From a bacterium (GTDB lineage: Bacteria; UBA9089; UBA9088; JAGUXG01): a stretch of DNA of 5,108 nt. Of this stretch, positions 1 through 5,108 are shown in pieces. A model generated the notes under the pieces. That model was not told the origin of the DNA. It made no database searches and was given only the letters and a program-made list of their open reading frames with translations. Positions within the stretch are counted from its first letter, which is position 1, and the number at the start of each line of letters is the position of its first letter. A program made the translations under genes and the position numbers. The DNA lies in contig JAGUXG010000119.1 of assembly GCA_020061965.1 (NCBI GenBank), positions 1 to 5,108 of the forward strand. Direction: 5' to 3'.

Positions 1-96
1 ACAACTTACGAGATTTCACTAAACATTTTGGTAAAATCGTAAGTACTTGTAAATCAACGACTTATAAAATTTTACTTCAGATGGGTAAAGTGTTAC
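1..96 (+). repeat. Left copy of 96-bp inverted repeat, probable IS end
   Basis: This segment matches the reverse complement of 5011-5106 at 95 of 96 positions; the only difference is T32 against the complement of G5075. Similarity stops abruptly after the GTGTTAC at 90-96, so this is the element's outer boundary on the side facing the genes. The rest of the element would lie to the left, outside the window. The repeat contains an 8-bp inverted pair (4-11 and 37-44) and an 8-bp palindrome (41-48). No transposase can be read in the part visible here. Near identity over the full length, not only over a short terminal repeat, suggests that both copies are the same end of one recently active insertion sequence. 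A MITE with long inverted repeats would be an alternative. Confidence 0.8.
4..44. repeat. Subterminal hairpin in left repeat copy
   Basis: ACTTACGA (4-11) and TCGTAAGT (37-44) are perfect 8-bp inverted arms around a 25-nt loop. Within the loop is a smaller TTTTGG/CAAAA-type symmetry that is better preserved in the right copy, where the single mismatch restores it. Subterminal hairpins of this sort can bind transposase or shield a transposase gene from outside transcription. Either role is inference here. Confidence 0.4.
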
Positions 97-105
97 AATT
101 AATTA

Positions 106-134
106 TTGAAACCAAACTAATCCTATCATATACT
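106..134 (+). promoter_or_regulatory. Predicted sigma70-type promoter for the antiporter/operon
   Basis: TTGAAA at 106-111 and TATACT at 129-134 are separated by exactly 17 nt, close to the consensus -35 and -10 boxes. The promoter lies just inside the left repeat (ends at 96), so it belongs to the host region and not to the element. The expected transcription start, about 7 nt past the -10, falls near 141, only a few bases from the ATG at 144. The mRNA would then be leaderless or nearly so, which would explain why no Shine-Dalgarno sequence precedes that ATG. The call rests on motif and spacing only. Confidence 0.5.
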
Positions 135-143
135 TTCTCTAAA

Positions 144-1334
144 ATGAAGAAAAATTGGTTGGTGCTCGGATTTATGTGCTGTCTTCCTATCCCCTGGCTA
201 ACCTTACGGTTTTCAGGCTGGGATTGGCAGGCTACTCCAGGATTTGCCTGTCTTCTCTCTGGTCTTTCCATTATTTGTGCAGGGTTCATTCTTTGCTGGG
301 CTGCTGAGGTAGCTCAAAAGGATATCTCTCAAGCATTGGCTCTGACATTCTTAGCTATAGTTGCTGTCCTGCCTGAGTATGTGGTTGATATGTATTTTGC
401 CTGGATGGCAGGAAAGGACCTGCACTATATCTCCTATGCTACAGCCAATATGACTGGGGCAAACAGACTCCTGATAGGGTTTGGCTGGTCTCTGATGGTT
501 ATTGCCTGGTGGATAAAGAGTAGAGCCACATCCATTGAGATTGAGGAGTCGCATAAGGTAGAGATATCCTTCTTGACCTTTGCCACTCTATACTCCTTTA
601 TCATTCCAATAAAAGGCTCTATCTCTCTCATAGATGCTGTAATTTTAGTCTTCTTATTTGTCTTCTACATAAGACGAGCAGCAAAGGCTGAGATGATAGA
701 GCCAGAGCTTTTAGGCCCTGCAGAGGAGATTGGCAAACTACCTGGGAACTGGCGAAGATTGGTTGTAATATCCTTATTTTTATACTCTGGATTAGTCATC
801 TTTGAGTCAGCAGAACCATTTGCTGAAGGGTTGATTGAGACTGGAAGGAGTTTTGGAATAGAAGAGTTTATCCTTATCCAGTGGTTAGCACCCCTGGCTT
901 CAGAATCACCAGAGATTATTGCCGCAACACTCTTCGTCCTAAAGGCAAAACCGACAATGGGTCTTGGAACATTGATCTCAAGTAAGGTTAATCAGTGGAC
1001 ACTCCTTGTAGCTCTACTCCCGGTGGTCTTTTCTATCTCAGGGGGTAAGATGGGAGCAATGATGATTAATGAGAGGCAGATAGAGGAGATACTTCTTACC
1101 TCAGCCCAATCTGTCTTTGGCATCGCTATTCTGGCAAATATGAGCATCTCTATAAAAGAAGCGGCTCTTTTGTTCTTTCTATTCTTTACCCAACTGCTCT
1201 TTCCCCAAAAAGAGATACGTTTTGCTTATGCCTTTCTTTATCTATCTCTTGCCATTATTATTCTTATTAAAGACAGAAGAAAGGCAAGAGGCATCCTGTC
1301 ATTTATCTTACGGTCTGGTAGCACTCGTAAATAA
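144..1334 (+). CDS. Sodium/calcium exchanger-like membrane antiporter (CaCA superfamily)
   Basis: This is a 396-residue, very hydrophobic protein with about 10-12 predicted membrane helices. Two halves each carry a degenerate alpha-repeat of the cation/Ca2+ exchanger superfamily. In the first, a helix ending in LPEY (P77-E78) is followed by an N102-x2-G105-x-N107 segment. In the second, LASESPEI (P256-E257) is followed by GTLISSKVN (275-283). The paired acidic residues in PE motifs and the downstream Asn/Ser are the usual ion-binding positions. A charged cytoplasmic loop (about residues 124-140 and 180-206) separates hydrophobic blocks. The likely role is cation exchange, probably Na+ or H+ against Ca2+, across the inner membrane; the ion cannot be fixed from sequence. 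The frame stays open upstream to an ATG at 81, but that codon lies inside the repeat. ATG 144 gives MKKNW followed by a membrane segment and sits next to a good promoter, so I prefer it. It is the first gene of the run and ends 27 nt before panB. Confidence 0.8.
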   Translation: MKKNWLVLGFMCCLPIPWLTLRFSGWDWQATPGFACLLSGLSIICAGFILCWAAEVAQKDISQALALTFLAIVAVLPEYVVDMYFAWMAGKDLHYISYATANMTGANRLLIGFGWSLMVIAWWIKSRATSIEIEESHKVEISFLTFATLYSFIIPIKGSISLIDAVILVFLFVFYIRRAAKAEMIEPELLGPAEEIGKLPGNWRRLVVISLFLYSGLVIFESAEPFAEGLIETGRSFGIEEFILIQWLAPLASESPEIIAATLFVLKAKPTMGLGTLISSKVNQWTLLVALLPVVFSISGGKMGAMMINERQIEEILLTSAQSVFGIAILANMSISIKEAALLFFLFFTQLLFPQKEIRFAYAFLYLSLAIIILIKDRRKARGILSFILRSGSTRK

Positions 1335-1340
1335 AAAAAT

Positions 1341-1348
1341 GAGGAGGT
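1341..1348 (+). promoter_or_regulatory. Strong Shine-Dalgarno sequence upstream of panB
   Basis: GAGGAGGT is close to a perfect anti-16S match and is the strongest ribosome-binding site in the window. It lies 14 nt from the in-frame TTG at 1362, longer than usual, and 32 nt from the in-frame ATG at 1380. It is ideally placed only for an out-of-frame TTG at 1352. It therefore supports initiation in this area without settling the exact panB start. Confidence 0.6.
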
Positions 1349-1361
1349 GTTTTGAAAAAAC

Positions 1362-2153
1362 TTGGCTCTTCTCCAAAATATGAAAACCACAGAGACAATC
1401 CGAAATATGAAAGGCAAGGAAAAGATAGTAGGGCTGACTGCTTATGACTATCAGATGGCACAGATTCTGGATAGGGCAGGAATTGATTTTTTGCTTGTCG
1501 GCGATAGCCTTGGTATGGTATGCTTAGGCTATGAAAACACCCTGTCTGTAACCTTAGAGGAGATGATTCATCACGGGAAGGCTGCAAGGAGAGGTGTAAA
1601 AGAGGCTTTGCTTATCATTGATATGCCTTTCTTGAGCTATAAGGTGAGGATAGAAGACTCTGTCTATAATGCTGGAAGGCTCATTAAGGAGACAGGTGGC
1701 TCTGCGGTCAAGGTAGAGGGTGGAAAAGAGCTTGTTCCTACGATTAAAGCCATGATTTCCGCAGACATTCCAGTTATGGGGCATATAGGTCTTATGCCTC
1801 AAGCCATTCATAAGACTGGAGGATATAAGGTTCAGAGACAAGAGGGCTTGATTGATGAGGCAAAGGCTCTCTCCGATGCTGGAATTTTCAGCCTTATCTT
1901 AGAGTGCATCCCCATGGGTTTGGCTGAAAAGATTACTAAGGCGGTCTCTGTTCCTACTATAGGCATAGGTGCAGGTTCTCTCTGCGATGGACAGATCTTA
2001 GTGACAAATGATCTATTGGGGTTGACAGAGAGAAGGCTCAAGTTTTGCAGAAGGTATCTTGACTTACAGAAAGAGATAGCTTGTGCTATCCAAAGGTTTA
2101 TAGAAGATGTAAGAAAAGGAGGTTTTCCAGAAGAAGATGAAAGTTTCAGTTGA
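1362..2153 (+). CDS. panB: 3-methyl-2-oxobutanoate hydroxymethyltransferase (ketopantoate synthase)
   Basis: PanB is the first committed enzyme of pantothenate (vitamin B5/CoA) synthesis. It transfers a hydroxymethyl group from 5,10-methylene-tetrahydrofolate to alpha-ketoisovalerate in the cytoplasm. The 263-residue TIM-barrel protein shows the family landmarks in order: LTAYDY (25-30), VGDSLGM (46-52, metal ligand D48), IIDMPF (85-90, D87), KVEGG (117-121, E119), GHIGLMPQ (140-147), GGYKVQ (153-158), LECIP (180-184, catalytic E181), GIGAG (201-205) and DGQILV (209-214). It ends in FPEEDESF as typical PanB does. The loop between GGYKVQ and LECIP is about five residues shorter than in the E. 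coli enzyme. The start is uncertain: TTG 1362 has the nearest in-frame position to the strong SD, while ATG 1380 would give a 257-residue protein whose N-terminus also fits the family. The 3' end overlaps rfaE1 by 17 nt. Confidence 0.95.
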   Translation: MALLQNMKTTETIRNMKGKEKIVGLTAYDYQMAQILDRAGIDFLLVGDSLGMVCLGYENTLSVTLEEMIHHGKAARRGVKEALLIIDMPFLSYKVRIEDSVYNAGRLIKETGGSAVKVEGGKELVPTIKAMISADIPVMGHIGLMPQAIHKTGGYKVQRQEGLIDEAKALSDAGIFSLILECIPMGLAEKITKAVSVPTIGIGAGSLCDGQILVTNDLLGLTERRLKFCRRYLDLQKEIACAIQRFIEDVRKGGFPEEDESFS

Positions 2154-3129
2154 AAGGTTTGATAGTATCTTCTCCGAGACTAAGCCAGTCTTGGTTGTTG
2201 GGGATATGATGGTGGATGAGTTTATCTGGGGTGCTGTGGAGAGGGTCTCTCCTGAGGCGCCTGTTCCTGTGGTGGATATTGTCAGAGAGACATTCCATCC
2301 AGGTGGAGCAGGTAATGTCGTGGTTAATATCAAGACGCTCGGGGGAGAGGTTTATCCTGCTGGAGTAATCGGACAAGATAGAGAGGGAGAGACATTTCTC
2401 TCTGACCTTCGAAAGAATGGGATAGAAACAGATGGGCTGATTTGTGACTCACACAGACCCACAACCTTAAAGACAAGGATTATTGCCCATTCCCAGCAAA
2501 TGATACGGGTTGATCGGGAAAAGAAGGGAATGATAGGTGAGGATATTCTGAAATCGCTCATCTCCTATATTCAGCAAACAATTTCAAAGGTTTCTACAGT
2601 TGTCATTTCAGACTATGGCAAGGGTGTGATCGGAGAGGAGCTTCTCGAAGAGCTTATTCCTATCTGCAAAAAGCATGATGTTGTCTCTATCGTTGACCCT
2701 AAGATAGGAAACTTTGGTCATTACAAAGGTGTATCTGTGATTACACCCAACCACTATGAGGCTCAGGACCTGACTGGAATTATGATAGAGGACGAAAAGA
2801 GCTTACTCTCCTGTATGAATGCAATTATGCACAGAATCAATTGTGAGACAGTGATTGTGACCAGAGGAGAAAAGGGAATGTCTATGCTTATGAATGATAG
2901 CAGCATTTTTCATATTCCAACCAAAGCCAGAGAAGTCTATGATGTAACAGGAGCTGGAGATACAGTGGTTGCAGCCTTAGCCCTGGCCCTATCTTCTGGT
3001 GGTTGCATGAAGGAGGCAGTAATTCTGGCAAACTATGCCGCAGGTCTTGTTGTAGAAAAGGTTGGCACAGCTACTGTGACCCGCGAGGAGTTGAGGCAAA
3101 GAATTGAAGAAGATTGTAAAACGCAGTGA
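2137..3129 (+). CDS. rfaE1: D-glycero-beta-D-manno-heptose-7-phosphate kinase
   Basis: This PfkB/ribokinase-family sugar kinase matches the N-terminal domain of bifunctional HldE (RfaE). It phosphorylates D-glycero-D-manno-heptose 7-phosphate at C1, giving the 1,7-bisphosphate on the way to ADP-heptose for the lipopolysaccharide inner core. The 330 residues include VGDMMVDEFIWG (21-32), RVSPEAPVPVV (36-46, a hallmark of this subfamily), GGAGN (56-60, PfkB signature 1), DYGKGV (159-164), DPK (187-189), TPNHYEA (203-209) and DVTGAGD (269-275, PfkB signature 2 with catalytic base D275). The protein ends shortly after the kinase fold, with no fused nucleotidyltransferase; that activity is encoded by the next gene. 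The ATG sits inside the panB 3' end, with AAGGAGG at 2116-2122, spaced 14 nt. The reading frame runs 26 nt into rfaE2, indicating coupled translation. Confidence 0.93.
   Translation: MKVSVERFDSIFSETKPVLVVGDMMVDEFIWGAVERVSPEAPVPVVDIVRETFHPGGAGNVVVNIKTLGGEVYPAGVIGQDREGETFLSDLRKNGIETDGLICDSHRPTTLKTRIIAHSQQMIRVDREKKGMIGEDILKSLISYIQQTISKVSTVVISDYGKGVIGEELLEELIPICKKHDVVSIVDPKIGNFGHYKGVSVITPNHYEAQDLTGIMIEDEKSLLSCMNAIMHRINCETVIVTRGEKGMSMLMNDSSIFHIPTKAREVYDVTGAGDTVVAALALALSSGGCMKEAVILANYAAGLVVEKVGTATVTREELRQRIEEDCKTQ
3093..3106 (+). promoter_or_regulatory. Shine-Dalgarno and TTG start of rfaE2
   Basis: GAGG at 3093-3096 lies 7 nt before the TTG at 3104, inside the end of rfaE1. In this frame there is a TGA stop at 3092, and no in-frame ATG occurs until well past the nucleotide-binding HIGH motif. 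The TTG is therefore the only sensible start for an intact enzyme. Confidence 0.65.
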
Positions 3130-3559
3130 GATAAAAAGGGTTGTCCAAGACTTTAAGGCTCAAGATAAGAAGATAGTCTTTACCAATGGATGCTTTGACC
3201 TTATCCATATAGGCCATATAAGATTGCTAAAAATGGCAAAAGGGGAAGGGGATGTGCTTATTGTTGGGATAAATAGTGACTCATCAGTCAAAACTATAAA
3301 GCCAGATAGGCCGATAATCCCAGAAGATGAGCGGGCAGAAGTCTTATCTGCTTTAGAGATGGTTGATTATGTTGTTATCTTCTCTGAGCCAGAGCCAACA
3401 GAGCTTATAAAAGAGATACGACCCCACATTTTAGTAAAGGGTGGCGATTGGAAGGAAGATGAGGTAAAGGGAAGGGAGTTTGTAGATTTAGTAAAGATTT
3501 TCCCTTATGTTGAAAGATGGTCAACCTCCTCAATAATTACGAAATGCAAGAAGGCTTAG
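3104..3559 (+). CDS. rfaE2: D-glycero-beta-D-manno-heptose 1-phosphate adenylyltransferase
   Basis: This 151-residue cytidylyltransferase-like protein corresponds to the C-terminal domain of HldE. It transfers AMP from ATP to heptose 1-phosphate, producing ADP-D-glycero-D-manno-heptose, the precursor of the LPS core heptoses. Visible motifs are FTNGCFDLIHIGH (26-38, with the HxGH nucleotide-binding signature at 35-38), VGINSD (54-59), RPIIPEDERAEVLSALE (69-85), VDYVVIF (87-93), LVKGGDW (110-116) and a C-terminal STSS (140-143) equivalent to the ISTT-type motif of the superfamily. The length is normal for the stand-alone enzyme. It begins with TTG, overlaps rfaE1 by 26 nt and is itself overlapped by the next gene. 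Kinase and adenylyltransferase are thus split but co-translated. The phosphatase GmhB and the epimerase needed for the full pathway are not in the window. Confidence 0.93.
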   Translation: MKKIVKRSEIKRVVQDFKAQDKKIVFTNGCFDLIHIGHIRLLKMAKGEGDVLIVGINSDSSVKTIKPDRPIIPEDERAEVLSALEMVDYVVIFSEPEPTELIKEIRPHILVKGGDWKEDEVKGREFVDLVKIFPYVERWSTSSIITKCKKA

Positions 3560-4122
3560 TCCAGGACACTATCTCTCAGATAGGTGTTATGATTCTTACC
3601 TCCCCAAAAGAGGCAATCAAAAAGATAATTGCTGGAAAGACAAAGGTCTTTTCTATAGCCATCCTTCTCATTGCCTCTTTCAGTATCGCTCTATCCTTCT
3701 TCCTCCTCATTTCATCGGCTTGGACAATCAAGCCAGCCACTCTTATCTTTGGATGCCTCCTGGAATTACCCAAGATAATACTTGGATTTTTTATAGCCTC
3801 TGCCTTTATCCATATCACCGCAGGGTTTCTTTCAGTAAATGGTTCTCCGAAGTCCCTTTTCTTTGGTCTCTTTATTAGCCTTCTTCCATTCTCTTTGGCC
3901 TTGCCACTCACCATTTTAAGCCTTGGAACAACACCAGCTTTAGGAATTTTCATCTTTCCATTATTGGTAGTCTGGTCAAGTTATCTCCTTTGTCTTGTTG
4001 TCCAAGAGGTATACCAGGCATCATTGTCTAAAGCGATATTTATCCTTGTTCTTCCCTATCTTATCTTCTCTATCTTCGGATATCTTATCCTCTTCGCTGC
4101 AGTTGGGGCTATGTTGGTTTAG
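3517..4122 (+). CDS. Yip1-like five-helix integral membrane protein
   Basis: This 201-residue protein of unknown function has the layout of bacterial Yip1-domain proteins. A short cytoplasmic N-terminus contains LTSPKEAIKKII (27-38), like the SPREAF-type motif of that family. About five hydrophobic segments follow, near residues 43-66, 72-105, 113-137, 139-162 and 170-201. FIASAFIHITAGFLS (92-106) and the VVWSSYLLCLVVQEVYQASLSKA region (151-173) resemble conserved Yip1 positions. There is no signal peptide or recognisable catalytic motif. In eukaryotes Yip1 proteins act in vesicle trafficking, but bacterial members are largely uncharacterised, so I infer only inner-membrane location. The start is uncertain: ATG 3517 gives a 43-nt overlap with rfaE2, and ATG 3544 gives a 16-nt overlap more like the other junctions. 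Neither has a clear SD. Its stop directly touches the folK ATG. Confidence 0.65.
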   Translation: MVNLLNNYEMQEGLVQDTISQIGVMILTSPKEAIKKIIAGKTKVFSIAILLIASFSIALSFFLLISSAWTIKPATLIFGCLLELPKIILGFFIASAFIHITAGFLSVNGSPKSLFFGLFISLLPFSLALPLTILSLGTTPALGIFIFPLLVVWSSYLLCLVVQEVYQASLSKAIFILVLPYLIFSIFGYLILFAAVGAMLV

Positions 4123-4620
4123 ATGAACATCTATCTCCTTCTTGGCTCAAATATCAATCCAGTCGCGAATATCAAAAGGGCTATCTTGGAGATAGAAGGA
4201 TTGAAAGGCGTATCAATCATGGCTAAATCTTCTCTCTATGAGACAGAGCCAGTAGGTATTTTGAATCAGCCATGGTTTATAAACTGCTGTCTTGAGGTCT
4301 CCACATTCCTTTCTCCGAGAGAGCTACTTTGCCAAACTCAAGGGATTGAAGAGGCAATGGAAAGGAAAAGGGAGATAAGATGGGGTCCAAGGGTGATTGA
4401 TATAGATATACTCTATTTTGGAGAGAAGGTGATCTCTGATAATGACTTAACTATTCCACATCCTGAGCTACACAGACGACTTTTCGCCCTCATTCCTCTT
4501 GCTGAGATAGCCCAAGATTTCCTCCACCCCATCCTTAAAGTAGGCATAAAAGAGCTTATTAGCAATGCTCCTCCTTTGAAGGTGAATAGGGTGTACCGTA
4601 AAGGGACACAATACTTATAG
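4123..4620 (+). CDS. folK: 6-hydroxymethyl-7,8-dihydropterin pyrophosphokinase (HPPK)
   Basis: FolK transfers pyrophosphate from ATP to 6-hydroxymethyl-7,8-dihydropterin, the step before dihydropteroate synthase in folate synthesis. The 165-residue protein has the expected motifs: LLLGSNI (5-11), SSLYETEPVG (36-45), NQPWFINC (48-55, pterin-binding aromatic and Asn), RWGPRVIDIDIL (86-97, the PS00794-type signature with Mg2+-binding D93 and D95) and IPHPELHRRLFALIPLAEI (111-129). The length is typical. Its ATG follows the stop of the Yip1-like gene with no gap and no convincing SD, so translation probably depends on ribosomes finishing upstream. Folate made here feeds PanB, which uses methylene-tetrahydrofolate. 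It is the last intact gene of the run, and no clear intrinsic terminator follows. Confidence 0.95.
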   Translation: MNIYLLLGSNINPVANIKRAILEIEGLKGVSIMAKSSLYETEPVGILNQPWFINCCLEVSTFLSPRELLCQTQGIEEAMERKREIRWGPRVIDIDILYFGEKVISDNDLTIPHPELHRRLFALIPLAEIAQDFLHPILKVGIKELISNAPPLKVNRVYRKGTQYL

Positions 4621-4822
4621 TATCTTATATAAACTGTATCGCTTCTACTTCTCCTTCTTATAGAAAAGGCTCTATCCTATAGGCTCTCGTCATGTTCTCT
4701 TTAATTCCTTCCAAACATACCGCCCCTCTTACCCAAGAGAAGATCTATCTTGCTTCTCTTTGCCTCTTCAGATAGATTATTGACTTAAGCCAACACATAC
4801 AAGCTCGTCTTTCTCATTAAGC
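4621..4822. other. Gene-free spacer after folK, pyrimidine-rich on + strand
   Basis: No intact reading frame is present. The + strand changes from purine-rich (as in the upstream genes) to CT-rich, so the minus strand looks coding-like. Minus-strand frames carry short plausible peptides interrupted by stops, for example one beginning MTRAYRIEPF at about 4693 downwards. This would suit a decayed gene, but I cannot identify it. Weak hairpins occur at 4743-4750/4770-4777 (8-bp arms, 19-nt loop) and 4804-4809/4825-4830 (6-bp arms). Neither is followed by a T-run, so they are not convincing terminators. Confidence 0.45.
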
Positions 4823-5014
4823 TTGACGAGGCTACATATAGGTTCACTTTCTCTGATGATTGACACTTTCAGCCAATTAGAATTCAAAGAGGTTCTTGGT
4901 ACACATATATTTATCTGTGTTTTGGTTCATGCATTAAAAAATGGTAGAGAGACTACTAAGAATAGGAATATTGAACTTTCTGGAGAAAAAGTCTTTAGTT
5001 TGTTTAAACCGTAA
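4823..5014 (+). pseudogene. Probable transposase C-terminal remnant (IS1634/IS4-like)
   Basis: This 63-codon frame opens with TTG, has no Shine-Dalgarno sequence and is probably not an independent gene. Its second half, GTHIFICVLVHALKNG at residues 26-41 followed by IELSGEKVFSLFKP (50-63), resembles the C-terminal helix region of IS1634/IS4-type DDE transposases, where a xxHIFICxLAxxLE segment precedes an LSxEKxLExLK-like stretch. None of the catalytic DDE region is present. The stop codon (5012-5014) comes from the first bases of the right repeat, so the frame appears cut by a later insertion. The resemblance is from memory of family patterns over about 40 residues, so it is suggestive only. 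The alternative is chance open frame in noncoding DNA. Confidence 0.35.
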
Positions 5015-5106
5015 CACTTTACCCATCTGAAGTAAAATTTTATAAGTCGTTGATTTACAAGTACTTACGATTTTGCCAAAATGTTTAGTGAAATCTCGTA
5101 AGTTGT
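5011..5106 (-). repeat. Right copy of 96-bp inverted repeat, probable IS end
   Basis: This is the inverted counterpart of 1-96, with one mismatch (G5075). It begins sharply with GTAACACTTT at 5011; the sequence just inside (GTTTAAACC) does not match that beside the left copy. The element body would extend to the right, beyond the window. GTAACACTTTACCC would be the terminal inverted repeat of the putative insertion sequence. The hairpin arms recur at 5063-5070 and 5096-5103. No target-site duplication can be tested because the other end of each element is not visible. Confidence 0.8.
5063..5103. repeat. Subterminal hairpin in right repeat copy
   Basis: ACTTACGA (5063-5070) and TCGTAAGT (5096-5103) form the same 8-bp hairpin arms as in the left copy. 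Inside, TTTTG (5071-5075) and CAAAA (5077-5081) form a second small symmetry that the T/G difference weakens in the left copy. Function is unknown. Confidence 0.4.
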
Positions 5107-5108
5107 TG

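Noticed and set aside
40..68. Outward promoter inside the left repeat (TATAAA at 63-68)
   Set aside because: No acceptable -35 box lies at 16-18 nt; TTGTAA at 47-52 is only 10 nt away. The promoter at 106-134 is much better.
81..143. N-terminal extension of the antiporter from ATG 81, partly encoded by the repeat
   Set aside because: The first 16 bases of this extension are inside the mobile repeat, no Shine-Dalgarno sequence precedes ATG 81, and the frame at 144 starts with a family-like MKKNW membrane segment.
4658..4693. Minus-strand peptide starting MTRAYRIEPF, reminiscent of the N-terminus of IS200/REP-associated Y1 transposases
   Set aside because: Only about ten residues resemble that family, a stop follows at once, and the expected HVxxRG continuation is missing. 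Chance is the likelier explanation.
4743..4777. Possible terminator hairpin downstream of folK
   Set aside because: The 8-bp arms are AT-rich with a 19-nt loop and no following T-tract, so it does not look like an intrinsic terminator.
1..5108. Linear plasmid or phage genome with terminal inverted repeats
   Set aside because: The content is chromosomal housekeeping genes, with no replication, terminal-protein or structural genes, and the repeat boundary looks like an IS end.

Overview
The window is a short stretch of bacterial chromosome, moderately AT-rich by eye. It carries six tightly packed genes, all on the + strand, bounded at both ends by the same 96-bp sequence in inverted orientation. 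The two heptose genes (rfaE1 and rfaE2, the ADP-heptose branch of lipopolysaccharide inner-core synthesis) point to a Gram-negative, diderm bacterium. Frequent AGA/AGG arginine and ATA isoleucine codons, TTG starts and the unusual gene neighbourhood suggest an uncultured or candidate-phylum lineage. I cannot place it more precisely from sequence alone.

Layout. Positions 1-96 are the left copy of the repeat. A well-formed sigma70-type promoter (106-134) follows, with its predicted start site almost on the ATG of a CaCA-type sodium/calcium antiporter-like membrane protein (144-1334). After a 27-nt gap with a strong Shine-Dalgarno sequence come panB (1362-2153, pantothenate synthesis), rfaE1 (2137-3129, heptose-7-phosphate kinase), rfaE2 (3104-3559, heptose-1-phosphate adenylyltransferase), a five-helix Yip1-like membrane protein (3517-4122) and folK (4123-4620, folate synthesis). 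From panB onward the genes overlap or abut, so they look like one translationally coupled operon. Positions 4621-5010 hold no intact gene. The second half resembles the C-terminal end of an IS1634/IS4-type transposase, cut off by the right copy of the repeat (5011-5106).

How the genes fit together. FolK makes the pterin diphosphate for folate, and PanB uses 5,10-methylene-tetrahydrofolate as its one-carbon donor, so these two are linked metabolically. RfaE1 and RfaE2 carry out the kinase and nucleotidyl-transfer steps that many proteobacteria fuse in one protein (HldE). The antiporter and the Yip1-like protein are membrane proteins with no obvious link to these pathways. The set looks like a housekeeping operon rather than an accessory system.

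The most striking feature is the pair of 95/96-identical inverted repeats. They most simply represent the same end of one insertion sequence, present in opposite orientations on both sides of the operon, with the element bodies outside the window. I see no convincing novel defence or mobile system within the window itself.
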